Source: JAEXZL01 sp049943125
GTDB lineage: Bacteria; Bacillota; Clostridia; Clostridiales; Clostridiaceae
Direction of reading: 5' to 3'
Length of the DNA stretch: 64,000 nt
Assembly: GCF_049943125.1 (NCBI RefSeq)
Contig: NZ_CP188040.1
Location: 992,001 to 1,056,000 of the forward strand
Shown: in pieces, positions 9,373-18,934 of the stretch
How positions within the stretch are numbered: the stretch's first letter is position 1
Layout of the letters: every line of letters starts with the position of its first letter
The notes under the pieces: model-generated
The model's database searches: none
What the model saw: only the letters and a program-made list of their open reading frames with translations
Told to the model about the DNA's origin: nothing
Program-made: the position numbers and the translations under genes

Positions 9373-10257
9373 TTACGCAAATTTTTGTTCATATTCTTCA
9401 CTTATTTGAACTAAATACTGACCATAGCCCGTCTTCATTAATGGCTCTGCTAGCTTCAGAAGCTTCTCCTTGCTGATCCAGCCATTTCTGTAAGCAATCT
9501 CTTCTAAGCAAGCTATATAGGTTCCCTGCACCTGCTGAACAGCTTCTACAAAGTTGGAAGCTTGAAGCATAGAGCTGTGAGTTCCTGTATCAAGCCATGC
9601 CATACCTCTTCCTAAAAGGTTAACCTTAAGCTTACTTTCCTTTAAATACTCCCTGTTAAGATCTGTAATTTCCAGCTCTCCTCTAGGTGAAGGCTTCAAG
9701 GCTTTTGCCCTCTTAGCTACAGTATTATCATAGAAATAAAGACCTGGAACGGCATAGTGGGATTTAGGCTTCTCGGGCTTTTCCTCTAAGGAAAGTACAT
9801 TACCCTTATCATCGAATTCTACAACTCCAAAGGACTTAGGATTCTGAACATAATAGCCAAAGACCATGGCCCCTTCTTCTAAAGAAGCTGCTTTTCTTAA
9901 TATTGAGGTAAAGCTCTGTCCATAAAAAATATTGTCTCCCAAAATCATTGCACAGGAGTCATCTCCTATAAAGTCTTCTCCTATTATAAAGGCTTCTGCT
10001 AATCCATTAGGTGCTAGCTGCTCTGCATACTGAATTTCAAGACCGAAATCTTCTCCTGTTCCAAAGAGCTCCTTAAATTGTGGCAGATCTCTAGGTGTAG
10101 ATATAATCAAAATTTCTCTTATGCCTGCAAGCATAAGCACTGACATAGGATAATAAATCATCGGCTTATCATAAATTGGTACCATTTGCTTAGACATAGC
10201 CTTTGTAGCAGGATAAAGTCTGGTACCTGAGCCCCCTGCTAATATTATTCCCTTCAT
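9373..10257 (-). CDS. rfbA: Glucose-1-phosphate thymidylyltransferase
   Basis: The enzyme activates glucose-1-phosphate with dTTP, the first step of dTDP-rhamnose synthesis. It starts MKGIILAGGSGTRLYPAT, the nucleotide-binding signature, followed by SKQMVPIYDKPMIYYP and the family-typical LGDNIFYG and EEKPEKPKSHYAVPGLY. I place the start at ATG 10257, behind GGAGG, not at the longer in-frame start at 10272. At 294 aa it has the short-form RmlA length. First of three contiguous rfb genes. Confidence 0.97.
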   Translation of the reverse strand: MKGIILAGGSGTRLYPATKAMSKQMVPIYDKPMIYYPMSVLMLAGIREILIISTPRDLPQFKELFGTGEDFGLEIQYAEQLAPNGLAEAFIIGEDFIGDDSCAMILGDNIFYGQSFTSILRKAASLEEGAMVFGYYVQNPKSFGVVEFDDKGNVLSLEEKPEKPKSHYAVPGLYFYDNTVAKRAKALKPSPRGELEITDLNREYLKESKLKVNLLGRGMAWLDTGTHSSMLQASNFVEAVQQVQGTYIACLEEIAYRNGWISKEKLLKLAEPLMKTGYGQYLVQISEEYEQKFA

Positions 10258-10356
10258 AATCAATTCCTCCATAATATTTCATCTTATATTTACCATTTAA
10301 CCTAAATCCAGGCTAAATCCACTAGTAATTATAACCTACGTGACTATAAAAGTCCA

Positions 10357-11763
10357 TCAATAGGCATTTTTGTTAATAAAACCGTTAATAATTGTAAGGA
10401 ACATTATCCTTATATCTAAAAGCAGCGACCAATGCTCTATATAATAAATATCATGATCAATTCTCTTTTCTATAGAAGTATCTCCTCTTAAACCATTAAC
10501 CTGAGCCCAACCTGTAATCCCAGGTCTCACCTGATGCTTAACCATATATTTAGGTATTTCTTCCTTAAACTTCTCTACAAAATATGGTCTTTCTGGTCTT
10601 GGTCCCACGATGCTCATATCCCCTTTTAGCACATTAAAGAATTGAGGAAGCTCATCTATGCTGGTTTTTCTTATAAAGCTCCCGAACTTTGTTTTCCTTG
10701 GATCATTTTTTGTAGTCCATTCTTTTTCTTCCTCATCATCCCTTTGAAGCTTCATGGATCGGAATTTGTACATGGTGAAGCTTTTATTGTTTAACCCGAC
10801 CCTAATCTGTTTAAATATTACAGGACCTGGTGAGGTGAGCTTAATAAGTAGTGCTGTTATGGCCATTATAGGTGAAGTCAAGATTATAGCCGTGAGAGAA
10901 AATATAATATCTAAAGCTCTTTTTATAATACTATTCAGAATATTATCTAGAGGAATATATCTTATATTTATAACGGGAAGACCATCTAATTCCTCCACAT
11001 AAGGCCTTGCAGGTATATATTTGTAATAGCCTGGTATGATCTGAGTTCTGATACCGTATTTCTCACAGATATTTATCACATGTCTGAGCATATAATATTC
11101 CTTCAAATCAAAGGTTATAAAAATTTCATCGGGCTTATTTTCTTGCAAGAAGCTCTCTAAGGAGCTCACCTTTCCCAGGGATCTTATTCCATAGCTTGTA
11201 CTTTTACCTGGTGGCGTCTCATCATCTAATATTCCCATTACCTGATAGCCCCAATGGCTGTTATTTTTTATTCTTTCCAGAAACTCTTCTGTGAGATAGC
11301 TGCCCCCAACAAATAGAATATGCTTTTTATTGAAGCCCTTTCTTCTAATATCTCTAAGTAGTTTCCTCACAAGGATTCTTTCAGCTATGGAAAAAGCTGT
11401 ACACAAAATAGCAAAAAGAAATAAAAGTATTCTTGAATAGTGAATTTCCTTGAATATAAAAAGCAGCACCGTAAATATAATTATTCCATATACGTTTCCT
11501 TTGAAAATCTTATACATCTCAGTGTACATGCTTTTTATCCTGTAAGGATTATACAGGCCTAAGTTGTAATAAATTATCAGATACAGAGGAATGATAACTA
11601 TTATAGGTATAAAATATTCGTTAAAGCTAAGGTATCCAGGCTGATAATTTATTATTCCACTCTTAAGTCTAAGGAACCACGCTGCTAAAAAGGCCAGCAT
11701 AAAACAAATAATATCTAGAATCAATAAAACCCCATTTAATATTTTTTGGTTTTCTTTAATCAT
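10357..11763 (-). CDS. Undecaprenyl-phosphate sugar phosphotransferase (priming transferase)
   Basis: This 468-aa WbaP/EpsE-type enzyme starts glycan synthesis by moving a sugar-1-phosphate onto undecaprenyl phosphate. Four to five N-terminal membrane segments and a Rossmann-like region (LFVGGSYLTEEFLERI) precede the catalytic bacterial sugar transferase domain from about residue 280. That domain has KRALDIIFS, GPVIFKQIRVG, YKFRSM, TSIDELPQFFNVLKGDMS and VGPRPERP. It is the first gene of the rhamnose module, with GAGGAGA before the ATG at 11763. It differs clearly from the two other priming transferases in the window, which are closely similar to each other. Confidence 0.93.
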   Translation of the reverse strand: MIKENQKILNGVLLILDIICFMLAFLAAWFLRLKSGIINYQPGYLSFNEYFIPIIVIIPLYLIIYYNLGLYNPYRIKSMYTEMYKIFKGNVYGIIIFTVLLFIFKEIHYSRILLFLFAILCTAFSIAERILVRKLLRDIRRKGFNKKHILFVGGSYLTEEFLERIKNNSHWGYQVMGILDDETPPGKSTSYGIRSLGKVSSLESFLQENKPDEIFITFDLKEYYMLRHVINICEKYGIRTQIIPGYYKYIPARPYVEELDGLPVINIRYIPLDNILNSIIKRALDIIFSLTAIILTSPIMAITALLIKLTSPGPVIFKQIRVGLNNKSFTMYKFRSMKLQRDDEEEKEWTTKNDPRKTKFGSFIRKTSIDELPQFFNVLKGDMSIVGPRPERPYFVEKFKEEIPKYMVKHQVRPGITGWAQVNGLRGDTSIEKRIDHDIYYIEHWSLLLDIRIMFLTIINGFINKNAY

Positions 11764-11876
11764 GATAATCTCCTCGCCTGAATCAATACTAATACAATAT
11801 ATATCATATAATATAATATTTTTCCATTGTTAATTTATAAATTATACCATAACAGAGATAAAATAAGAAAATACCC

Positions 11877-11906
11877 TTTACATTGGCAAAGATTAAATAA
11901 TATAAT
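11877..11906 (+). promoter_or_regulatory. Candidate promoter of the first LCP gene
   Basis: TTTACA (11877-11882) and TATAAT (11901-11906) are separated by 18 bp in the divergent spacer between the priming transferase and the LCP gene. The rest of the spacer (11764-12013) is AT-rich with several further TATAAT-like strings on both strands; nothing else was recognised there. Confidence 0.5.
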
Positions 11907-12013
11907 GATTAATACGGATTTTTAAAATTTTACATCGTAGTATAATATAGTAGATATTACATTAATAAGTAAACCTTTCTAAAGGTATACGAAATAAAGA
12001 GAGGTACTTTCTC

Positions 12014-13105
12014 ATGAATAAGGAAAATAATTTAAATAACTCACAGAACAGATTAACCAAGTCTCAGAGAATTAAAAGAAGAAAACAGATTCGAAGAAAA
12101 AGAACCTTAAAAGTCCTTCTTATTTCCATGTTATTTTTATTGATTTTTGCTGTAGGCTTTGGAGCAATGTATATGAAAGGTCTTTTAGAAAATGTAGATC
12201 GCCATGAATTATCGGACACTAATGAGGACCTAGGGATAGATGATAACTATGTCAGCAAGGAATATATAACTAACATCCTCCTTCTAGGGGTAGATTCTAG
12301 AGAAGAAAATGATAGAGGTCGTTCTGATGCCATGATGATATTGACCGTGGATACAGAGCACAACAAAATTAAGCTCAGCTCTTTGATGAGAGATTCCTAT
12401 GTTAGTATTGATAAACACGGTAAGGACAAGCTAAATCATGCCTTTGCCTTTGGTGGACCACAGCTGGCTATAAAGACAATAAATCAAAACTTTGGCCTTA
12501 ACATAAAGGATTTTGTTTTAGTAGACTATAACGGCCTTGAGGCAATAATAGATGCAGTTGGTGGCATCAATATAGACATAAAAGACAATGAACTCAAACT
12601 GGTAAATGACTATATTCATGATTTGGCAGATCTTAAAAACATTAAGCCTAAGTATCTTCAAAAATCTGGAATGCAGACCTTGACAGGTATTCAAGCCGTT
12701 GCCTATACAAGAATAAGGTATGTGGGTGATGGGGATTATGAGAGAACCGAAAGGCAGAGAAGAGTATTATCAGCTATATTTACAGAAATAAAGGATGCAG
12801 GAATCACTACCTATCCAAAAATGGTTAACAAGCTGATCCCTTATGTAACCACTAGCTTGACTAACAGCGAAATGCTGGGTCTTGGAACTGACGTTTTAAA
12901 ATCCGGAATGTCCAATATCGAGCAGATGAGATTTCCTGTGGATGGCTACTTTCAGGATAAGGAAATCTATAGCAAAACTGAAGGGATGAATCTTTGGTAT
13001 CTGGTATTTAACCAGGAAGTTACCAGAGAACAGATGTATGATTATATATTTGAGGACATATCACCAGTAGCTGGAGATAGAAACAATCCAGATTTAGGCG
13101 ATTAG
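12014..13105 (+). CDS. LytR-CpsA-Psr family glycopolymer-peptidoglycan ligase
   Basis: The N-terminus is very basic (SQRIKRRKQIRRKR), followed by one membrane helix (about 33-53) and an extracellular LCP domain. Landmarks are LLLGVDSREENDRGRSDAM, SLMRDSYV, the DYNGLEAIIDAVGGI region, and AYTRIRYVGDGDYERTERQR. LCP enzymes move undecaprenyl-linked teichoic acids or capsules onto peptidoglycan. It is the only plus-strand gene inside the surface-polymer locus and sits between modules A and B, which fits attachment of one of these polymers. A paralogue lies at 40958. GAGAGG precedes the ATG. Confidence 0.95.
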   Translation: MNKENNLNNSQNRLTKSQRIKRRKQIRRKRTLKVLLISMLFLLIFAVGFGAMYMKGLLENVDRHELSDTNEDLGIDDNYVSKEYITNILLLGVDSREENDRGRSDAMMILTVDTEHNKIKLSSLMRDSYVSIDKHGKDKLNHAFAFGGPQLAIKTINQNFGLNIKDFVLVDYNGLEAIIDAVGGINIDIKDNELKLVNDYIHDLADLKNIKPKYLQKSGMQTLTGIQAVAYTRIRYVGDGDYERTERQRRVLSAIFTEIKDAGITTYPKMVNKLIPYVTTSLTNSEMLGLGTDVLKSGMSNIEQMRFPVDGYFQDKEIYSKTEGMNLWYLVFNQEVTREQMYDYIFEDISPVAGDRNNPDLGD

Positions 13106-13193
13106 TGAATTCTATGTTTTTTTAAACTTTAACCAATAGGTTATACAGGAAGTAAATAAACTTTTTATTTATCCTACTATACCAGCACACATA

Positions 13194-13232
13194 AAAGCAC
13201 TTTGTATTAGATTAATCTCTACAAAGTGCTTT
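13194..13232. terminator. Bidirectional terminator between convergent genes
   Basis: A perfect 13-bp stem (13194-13206 with 13220-13232) and a 13-nt loop lie between the LCP gene and the end of module B. Both flanks are AT-rich, so it can serve both directions. Confidence 0.8.
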
Positions 13233-13291
13233 GTTATTTCATATGTACTTTTTAATACCATTTATACTATAGTATACCTGACAGGGGTTAT

Positions 13292-14029
13292 CTATGAAGA
13301 TAGCTCTCTATACTTCTCAGCTACCTCTTTAATGTCTCCAAAAGCAACAACCTTTCCCTTTTCCAGTATCAAGCCTTTATCACAGAGTCTTTCAACCTGA
13401 TCAACAGAATGGGATACAAATAGCACTGTCACTCCTTTTGCAAACATATCCATTATCTTCTTCTCGCTTTTCCTTCTAAACTTCCTATCTCCTACAGATA
13501 AAACCTCATCAAGAATCAGGATATCTGGGTTTACTATAGTAGCAATGGAAAAGCCAAGCCTTGCCTTCATACCAGAGGAGTAGTTCTTTAAAGGAACATC
13601 AATGAATTCCTCAAGCTCTGAGAACTGAACAATCTCATCAAATTTTTCCTTGATAAACTCCTTAGAGTAGCCAAGAACTGCTCCATAAAGATATATATTT
13701 TCTGCTCCTGTATACTGCATATCAAAGCCCGCTCCTAGCTCTAAAAGAGGAGCTATCCTGCCTTTTCTTGTAACAGAGCCCTTAGTAGGCTTATATACTC
13801 CTGCTATGGTTTTTAAAAGGGTGCTTTTACCTGCTCCATTAAGCCCTAAAATACCAAGGCGTTCCCCATGGTTTAAAGAAAAGCTTACATCCTTTAGAGC
13901 CCAGAATTCATTATACATTATTTCTTTTTTTATGAATTTAATCACATATTCCTTAAGGCTATCAACCTTCTCCTTGCTGAGATTAAATTTCATGCTTACT
14001 TTATCTACCTTCAATACTTCCTTTTCCAT
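13292..14029 (-). CDS. tagH-like: Teichoic-acid/polysaccharide ABC exporter ATPase, short form
   Basis: At 245 aa this is an NBD only, without a C-terminal binding domain. Walker A is GLNGAGKST, the signature is YSSGMKARLGFS and Walker B is ILILDEVLSVGD. The KDVSFSLNHGERLGILG opening is typical of the Wzt/TagH group. It is the last gene of module B, 12 nt after its permease. The absence of the Wzt tail suggests export that does not read a chain-end signal. Confidence 0.92.
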   Translation of the reverse strand: MEKEVLKVDKVSMKFNLSKEKVDSLKEYVIKFIKKEIMYNEFWALKDVSFSLNHGERLGILGLNGAGKSTLLKTIAGVYKPTKGSVTRKGRIAPLLELGAGFDMQYTGAENIYLYGAVLGYSKEFIKEKFDEIVQFSELEEFIDVPLKNYSSGMKARLGFSIATIVNPDILILDEVLSVGDRKFRRKSEKKIMDMFAKGVTVLFVSHSVDQVERLCDKGLILEKGKVVAFGDIKEVAEKYRELSS

Positions 14030-14041
14030 ATCAAATACTCC

Positions 14042-14818
14042 TTATATATGAAGAATAAAATCATCCTGCTTTTTATAGAAGAAATAAAGGCCTATAGCAA
14101 TAGCTACAAGACTAAATACCAAGGAATAAATAAGCATAGTCATATCCATGGCCTCTCCAAAGACGGCACTTCTAAAATTATCTATAATGCAGTAGAGGGG
14201 ATTAAATTTTAGTATCCAGCCCTTCCCCCCAGCCATCAATCTATCAGGATAATAGAATATAGCACTGGCATACATAACAAGCATCAGGGCAACTCCCCAA
14301 AGATACTCTAAGTCCCTAAAAAACACTCCCATGGTAGCTAGTATCATGCCTACTCCAAAGGATAGGAGAAGTATATTGGTAAGTGGTATAATAGCTTGAA
14401 GTAAATACAATGTCGGCCAAACCCCTAAAGCCAGTCCTACCACTGCTAAAACCACCAGAGAAAGAAGAAATATCACATAATTAAAAAGAATACTTGATAA
14501 AGGGTATAGGTACTTGGGTACATATACCTTTTTAATCATCCCAGAATTGGCTCTAATGGATTTAAGAGCTGCTTTAGTTCCTGTAGAGAAAAAGCTGTAT
14601 AAAAGCCTTCCACTCAAGATATAAACTGGATATGATTTATCAGTATTTCCAAAAAGAGTACTGAAGACAAAGGTCAAAACCATCATGGTCAACAGGGGTT
14701 CAATGAGTGTCCATATTATCCCTAAATATGACCTCCTGTATTTAAGCTTTATCCCCTTCTTTATAAGCTCCCCAAGGAGAAATCTATATTTCATAAAATT
14801 TTTAATTGATCCTACCAT
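14042..14818 (-). CDS. tagG-like: ABC-2 polysaccharide/teichoic acid export permease
   Basis: This 258-aa permease has six hydrophobic segments and the family start IKLKYRRSYLGIIWTLIEP. AAGGAGATATT precedes the ATG at 14818. It pairs with the adjacent short ATPase and follows the TagB/F-like enzyme of module B, so its substrate is probably a polyol-phosphate or sugar-phosphate polymer on undecaprenyl diphosphate. Confidence 0.92.
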   Translation of the reverse strand: MVGSIKNFMKYRFLLGELIKKGIKLKYRRSYLGIIWTLIEPLLTMMVLTFVFSTLFGNTDKSYPVYILSGRLLYSFFSTGTKAALKSIRANSGMIKKVYVPKYLYPLSSILFNYVIFLLSLVVLAVVGLALGVWPTLYLLQAIIPLTNILLLSFGVGMILATMGVFFRDLEYLWGVALMLVMYASAIFYYPDRLMAGGKGWILKFNPLYCIIDNFRSAVFGEAMDMTMLIYSLVFSLVAIAIGLYFFYKKQDDFILHI

Positions 14819-14838
14819 AATATCTCCTTATATTTTAA

Positions 14839-16710
14839 CTAATGTTTTTTTGGTATCCTTACTATTTTATCCTTAGAGAGAGCATCAATGACTCTTGCAG
14901 TATTATTTCCATCATTATATTCTACTAGAGCCTTGAATCTTTCCAGATATTCCGGCTTTTGAGGTAATAAATAATTACCTCTAATAAGCTCTGGGATATC
15001 CTCATAGCTTCTGCTCACATCTCCGAAAACATTTTCCTCATTAAGCTTTAGATAGCCTCTATATTGTCTCATGCAGCATTCCATTTCCTCCCAGCAGAAG
15101 ATTACCTTCGCTCCTCTATTAAAGGCATCGTAAGCAATGGAGGAATAGTCGGTAATAAGGATATCCGTCTCCTTTAGAATATCGTCATAAGAAGCTCCCG
15201 TGGTTACGTATCTCTCCAGAGTAGTATTGACAAAGGCATCCTTTATCAGTGGATGAGGCAGTATAATAAAATCCTCCTTATACTCCTCTGGAATTCTTTC
15301 AGCAATGGAGCTTACAAACCTATAATAGCCACTCTCTTCTGGGGCTACTCTGGCAAGATTATAATCCCAAGGCCTCCAGGTAGGCATTAAAACTATCCTC
15401 CTAGCTCCCTTATGCCTCACGGCCTCATCAAACTTAGGTAGTCCCGTAATATAAAGGTCCTCTGGAAGATAGTTACCTTCTTCAATAAAATGCTCTGCTT
15501 CCTTTTTAGAGGAGACAACTATCCTAGTATTTGGAGGATATAAGCCACCCTTTCTTGCATCCTTTCTTGCTGCTGAGGCTAAGGAAACCATATACATAAC
15601 TCCATGCTGAAGGAATACAAAGGATAAGCTTTTATCCTTCAGCCTCTTAACAACATATCTAGAGCTGCTTCTAAGCTCTAAGGAATGGGCTGGTGTTTCT
15701 GTACCTACAAAGGCTTTTGCTCTAAAAAATAGCATATAATGCTTCAAGGAATATTTATCTATAACATAAGGCTCACAGTCCTTAGGTATTCTATCTCTGG
15801 TACTGCTGTTTTTATCTATTACAAAAAAGACATCCCTACAGCCTCTCCTTACAAGCTCTTGAAATACTATAGAAGCACTTTCTTCAAATTTAGAAGCTTC
15901 CTTTTCGTACATTATTACGCCTTTTTTGGGCAGAAGTTTTGCAAGGTAATAGGATAAAGCTAGCTTTTTTCTTTCTTCCTGATAATCTGTAACATTAATA
16001 GGACGATTAGTTATATATACTGTATTTCCAACACTCTGCCTTAGGTATAGTGAAGTATTTTTTTCCTTAAGGGTAATGACCTTAGAGGAAAGATATCTAC
16101 CCTTTCCCCCATGATAGATTTTATACCTAATGGGCTTCTTAAGCTCGTAGCCCTCCTGATCCTCATAGCCTACCAGGAGAGGAGTGTGAATCTCTAAATT
16201 CATTAATGCCTCTGCAGGAATTACTGCTTTATATAAGGAAAGAAAGCTTTGGGCTCCCTTAAGCTTGCCTCTAAATCTTATTCCCCTCCACTGCAGTGGA
16301 ATCTTTACATCTCCAGCTTGAAAATACAGCTCCTCTTCACTGAGCCTATACTTCCAATGCCTAAATAGCATTACACCGTAAATAACAAAGGAATTTCCCT
16401 TATGCTTTATACTAAATATGTGATTCCTCACAGACACCTTCTTGTTGTAGAAGCCCTCTCGAGGATTATTCCTACTTAAGGAAAGATTGCCATACTCATC
16501 TATAAACAAATAGGCCTCAACTCCTCCTAAATCTAAAACCTTTATAATACTGTTAGTATCTAGAGAATAGTTCTTCTTAATAATCATTCTTTTATTAGGC
16601 TTGCAATTTCTTATTTCTGTAACGTCTATGGTGAATTCTTCTTCTCCATCCATGAGAGTTAGATATTTTTTTATAACAACTTTTCTTTTTTCACTATATC
16701 TTGCCTTCAT
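14839..16710 (-). CDS. CDP-glycerol glycerophosphotransferase family protein (TagF/TagB-like)
   Basis: The N-terminal 240 or so residues are a beta-rich region I cannot assign. The C-terminal part (about 245-620) is the glycerophosphotransferase GT-B fold, with LQHGVMYMVS carrying the first catalytic-type His, ITGLPKFDEA, MPTWRPWD, ILPHPL with the second His, and the CDP-binding-type ILITDYSSIAYDAFNRG. Such enzymes prime or polymerise polyol-phosphate chains at the membrane. It follows the Stealth gene by 6 nt and precedes the exporter. Whether it primes, elongates or modifies cannot be decided from sequence alone. Confidence 0.9.
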   Translation of the reverse strand: MKARYSEKRKVVIKKYLTLMDGEEEFTIDVTEIRNCKPNKRMIIKKNYSLDTNSIIKVLDLGGVEAYLFIDEYGNLSLSRNNPREGFYNKKVSVRNHIFSIKHKGNSFVIYGVMLFRHWKYRLSEEELYFQAGDVKIPLQWRGIRFRGKLKGAQSFLSLYKAVIPAEALMNLEIHTPLLVGYEDQEGYELKKPIRYKIYHGGKGRYLSSKVITLKEKNTSLYLRQSVGNTVYITNRPINVTDYQEERKKLALSYYLAKLLPKKGVIMYEKEASKFEESASIVFQELVRRGCRDVFFVIDKNSSTRDRIPKDCEPYVIDKYSLKHYMLFFRAKAFVGTETPAHSLELRSSSRYVVKRLKDKSLSFVFLQHGVMYMVSLASAARKDARKGGLYPPNTRIVVSSKKEAEHFIEEGNYLPEDLYITGLPKFDEAVRHKGARRIVLMPTWRPWDYNLARVAPEESGYYRFVSSIAERIPEEYKEDFIILPHPLIKDAFVNTTLERYVTTGASYDDILKETDILITDYSSIAYDAFNRGAKVIFCWEEMECCMRQYRGYLKLNEENVFGDVSRSYEDIPELIRGNYLLPQKPEYLERFKALVEYNDGNNTARVIDALSKDKIVRIPKKH

Positions 16711-16716
16711 TTCAAT

Positions 16717-17712
16717 CTACCTTTCAAAAGTTGACTTTGCTGGAAGCAGCACCTGAAAAGCTTCCTTAAGTCTCTCTGTCTTATCTTTAAAATTGTCTGT
16801 TCTAGCATTATCATTAATGCACACTATTCCATGCCTTCCATTACTAACAGCATTGCAGGCCTCCTGGAAATTGCTTTCCTTTAGGTGATAGCAATGACCA
16901 AGCTTTGGGGATCTGGGAATAAACCTCCCTGAAGCCAGCTGCCAAAACTTCATAAGCCACTGATTTACATTAGTCTGCTGCCTAAATTTATCCCTGCAGG
17001 TATCATCTAATACGGAAAACTCCTTTTCCCACACCTCGTTAAAGGTAGCTTTTAGGAAGCTATTAGCTGTATGCTGATAGTAGAAGCCCGGAAACCAGGG
17101 CCAAGGCATGAGAAGAGTAGTCTTAACAATATTTCTAAAGCCATTTTTAGGGTTATACCATTTTAAAATATTTTTCTTTAAGGCTTCCTTTTTAGAAAAA
17201 TTACTATTGACCACCGTAGCTATTGACCCATTTATGTGACCAACACTATCCTTTCCAAAAAAAATAGCATCTTGTGCAAAGGTGTCACAGGGTAAGCCCT
17301 TCTTAAAAAAGTCCTCAGGCTTTACTAACGAGGTAACAAAGGTATCATCATTAAAATACACAAAGTGTTCTGACAAGCCCTTAATCCTATGGATATTAAG
17401 CTCAATTGTATGTGAATTAAAGGTAGGAAGATATTCCTCAGGGATAAAATCCTCATGTCTCACCACCTTAAGCTTAGGGTTATCTGTATTTAACCAGGAG
17501 GGGATATGCCCCCAGGTTACAAAAAAAATATTATTCACCCAAGGAGCAAAGGCTTCAACACCGCGAAACCAGTATTTTAAGTTATCCCAATCTCTAAAAC
17601 GAACATCTCGTTTGTCCCCTTTCTCTAAAGGGGCATACCTATCTCTCTCTTGTCTCCATTCTGGGTCGTTGCCGTCTACCCATATAAGAACGAAATCTAT
17701 TTTTTCTTTCAT
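16717..17712 (-). CDS. Stealth-family sugar-phosphate transferase
   Basis: This 331-aa protein carries Stealth conserved region 1 (IDFVLIWVDGNDPEW) at its very N-terminus. It also carries region 2, including RDVRFRDWDNLKYWFRG, FFVTWGHIPSWL, FNSHTIELNIHRI and YFNDDTFV. Characterised members transfer hexose-1-phosphate to build phosphodiester-linked capsules or to modify glycans. The start at 17712 is secure because the CR1 motif begins five residues in and a GGAGGTTAGG site is upstream. The start lies 74 nt inside the upstream gene in another frame. Sitting between two TagB/F-like genes, it probably contributes a sugar-phosphate to the module B polymer. Confidence 0.92.
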   Translation of the reverse strand: MKEKIDFVLIWVDGNDPEWRQERDRYAPLEKGDKRDVRFRDWDNLKYWFRGVEAFAPWVNNIFFVTWGHIPSWLNTDNPKLKVVRHEDFIPEEYLPTFNSHTIELNIHRIKGLSEHFVYFNDDTFVTSLVKPEDFFKKGLPCDTFAQDAIFFGKDSVGHINGSIATVVNSNFSKKEALKKNILKWYNPKNGFRNIVKTTLLMPWPWFPGFYYQHTANSFLKATFNEVWEKEFSVLDDTCRDKFRQQTNVNQWLMKFWQLASGRFIPRSPKLGHCYHLKESNFQEACNAVSNGRHGIVCINDNARTDNFKDKTERLKEAFQVLLPAKSTFER

Positions 17713-18934
17713 AGCCTAACCTCCGAACCTCTGATATTGCTTTCTTTATAGCTGCATAGTTTCTCTCACAATTATTGCTATCTCTAAGTATAAAGAATTC
17801 ATCGATTTTTGCTTTATATTTTTCTACCGGTCTTAATCCATTCTCTACAGCTTCCTTGAAGCTCTTAAGCACCTCATTGATATTATCACAGACAGGTCCA
17901 AAGCCGTCCTCATGATAATCAAAGTATCCTGATGGTTGATGGGCCTTATGGAATAATTCCTTATCAAATTGATAATATATGAGAGGCTTGTCCTGATAAG
18001 CAAAATCCATGGATATGCTTGAATAATCAGTGATTATCATATCTGAGGAGGTTATCCTTTTATGAATGTCTTCCTCCTCCCAGGAGACTATTTTAACCCT
18101 TGGACTTTGTGACTGAAAATCCTTTATAAAGGGAGCCATATTTCTGTGAGGACAGAATATTAGCTGAAGCTCCTTCTCAGCTAACAGCTCATTAAGCTCA
18201 GAACTCATAAGCAATTGGCTCCAGTATTTATAGTACCTAGTTTTTTTAAAATCTGATATATCTTCTATCTCATTAGACTCCTTCACAGGATGGGCTATCC
18301 AGCTTCGCCAGGTTGGACAAACAAATATAGTCTGAGAGGTTGTCCTTTCATCTATCAATGCATCAAATCTACAAAGGCCTGTATTAACCACATATTCTTC
18401 AGGATAGCCAAAGGCGTCAATAACAAAGGCTCTTTCCTTCTCCGAGCTGCACATAAACAACCTTACTTTTGAATTCTTATAATGAAGATAGGGAAGATCA
18501 TTCATTATAACACCATGCTGAAGAAAAACTCTAGTATTCTTTATAATTCCATAAACCTCTAAAAGATAGCAAACAGCTGCATTAGGCTTGCCCCCCTTTT
18601 GAGAGCTAATATTAACCTCCGCAGCAAGATAAAATATCCAGTGAAGCAGCCCTCCATATTGTACAGTTTTCCCTATGGTGTCCACCTTCCTATAATCTCT
18701 ACAGCTTTTATTTATAGCATAAACAGCGTCTATCTCCTTGTGATTTCTTCTTAAGTGTCTAAATAAATAATAACCATTGTCTCTGGCTTCATTTTCATAC
18801 TCACAAATAAGCCACAATTCCTTTCTATAAAGCCTGTAGATTTTAGCTAGAGGAAAAGCAATAATAAAATACAGCAAATGAATAATATCTTTGATTTTAA
18901 CAAATCTTAACTTATAAAAAAAATTATGCTTCAT
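17639..18934 (-). CDS. CDP-glycerol glycerophosphotransferase family protein (TagB-like)
   Basis: The 431-aa GT-B protein has one N-terminal hydrophobic stretch and the family motifs VFLQHGVIMND, VNTGLCRFDAL, PTWRSW, IFCPHRNM and MIITDYSSISMDFAY. It is the first gene of module B, with AAAGGGAG before the ATG. Its last 24 codons overlap the Stealth gene in a different frame, ending in a very basic tail rich in Arg. The overlap may be an extension after loss of an earlier stop. Membrane association and polyol-phosphate transfer are inferred from the family. Confidence 0.9.
   Translation of the reverse strand: MKHNFFYKLRFVKIKDIIHLLYFIIAFPLAKIYRLYRKELWLICEYENEARDNGYYLFRHLRRNHKEIDAVYAINKSCRDYRKVDTIGKTVQYGGLLHWIFYLAAEVNISSQKGGKPNAAVCYLLEVYGIIKNTRVFLQHGVIMNDLPYLHYKNSKVRLFMCSSEKERAFVIDAFGYPEEYVVNTGLCRFDALIDERTTSQTIFVCPTWRSWIAHPVKESNEIEDISDFKKTRYYKYWSQLLMSSELNELLAEKELQLIFCPHRNMAPFIKDFQSQSPRVKIVSWEEEDIHKRITSSDMIITDYSSISMDFAYQDKPLIYYQFDKELFHKAHQPSGYFDYHEDGFGPVCDNINEVLKSFKEAVENGLRPVEKYKAKIDEFFILRDSNNCERNYAAIKKAISEVRRLGYERKNRFRSYMGRRQRPRMETRER

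Noticed and set aside
17282..17719. Plus-strand 145-codon frame
   Set aside because: Antisense to the Stealth gene, which has clear conserved regions.
17639..18934. Frameshift splitting one TagB-Stealth fusion
   Set aside because: Both proteins have complete family domains and the Stealth gene has its own start and ribosome binding site.
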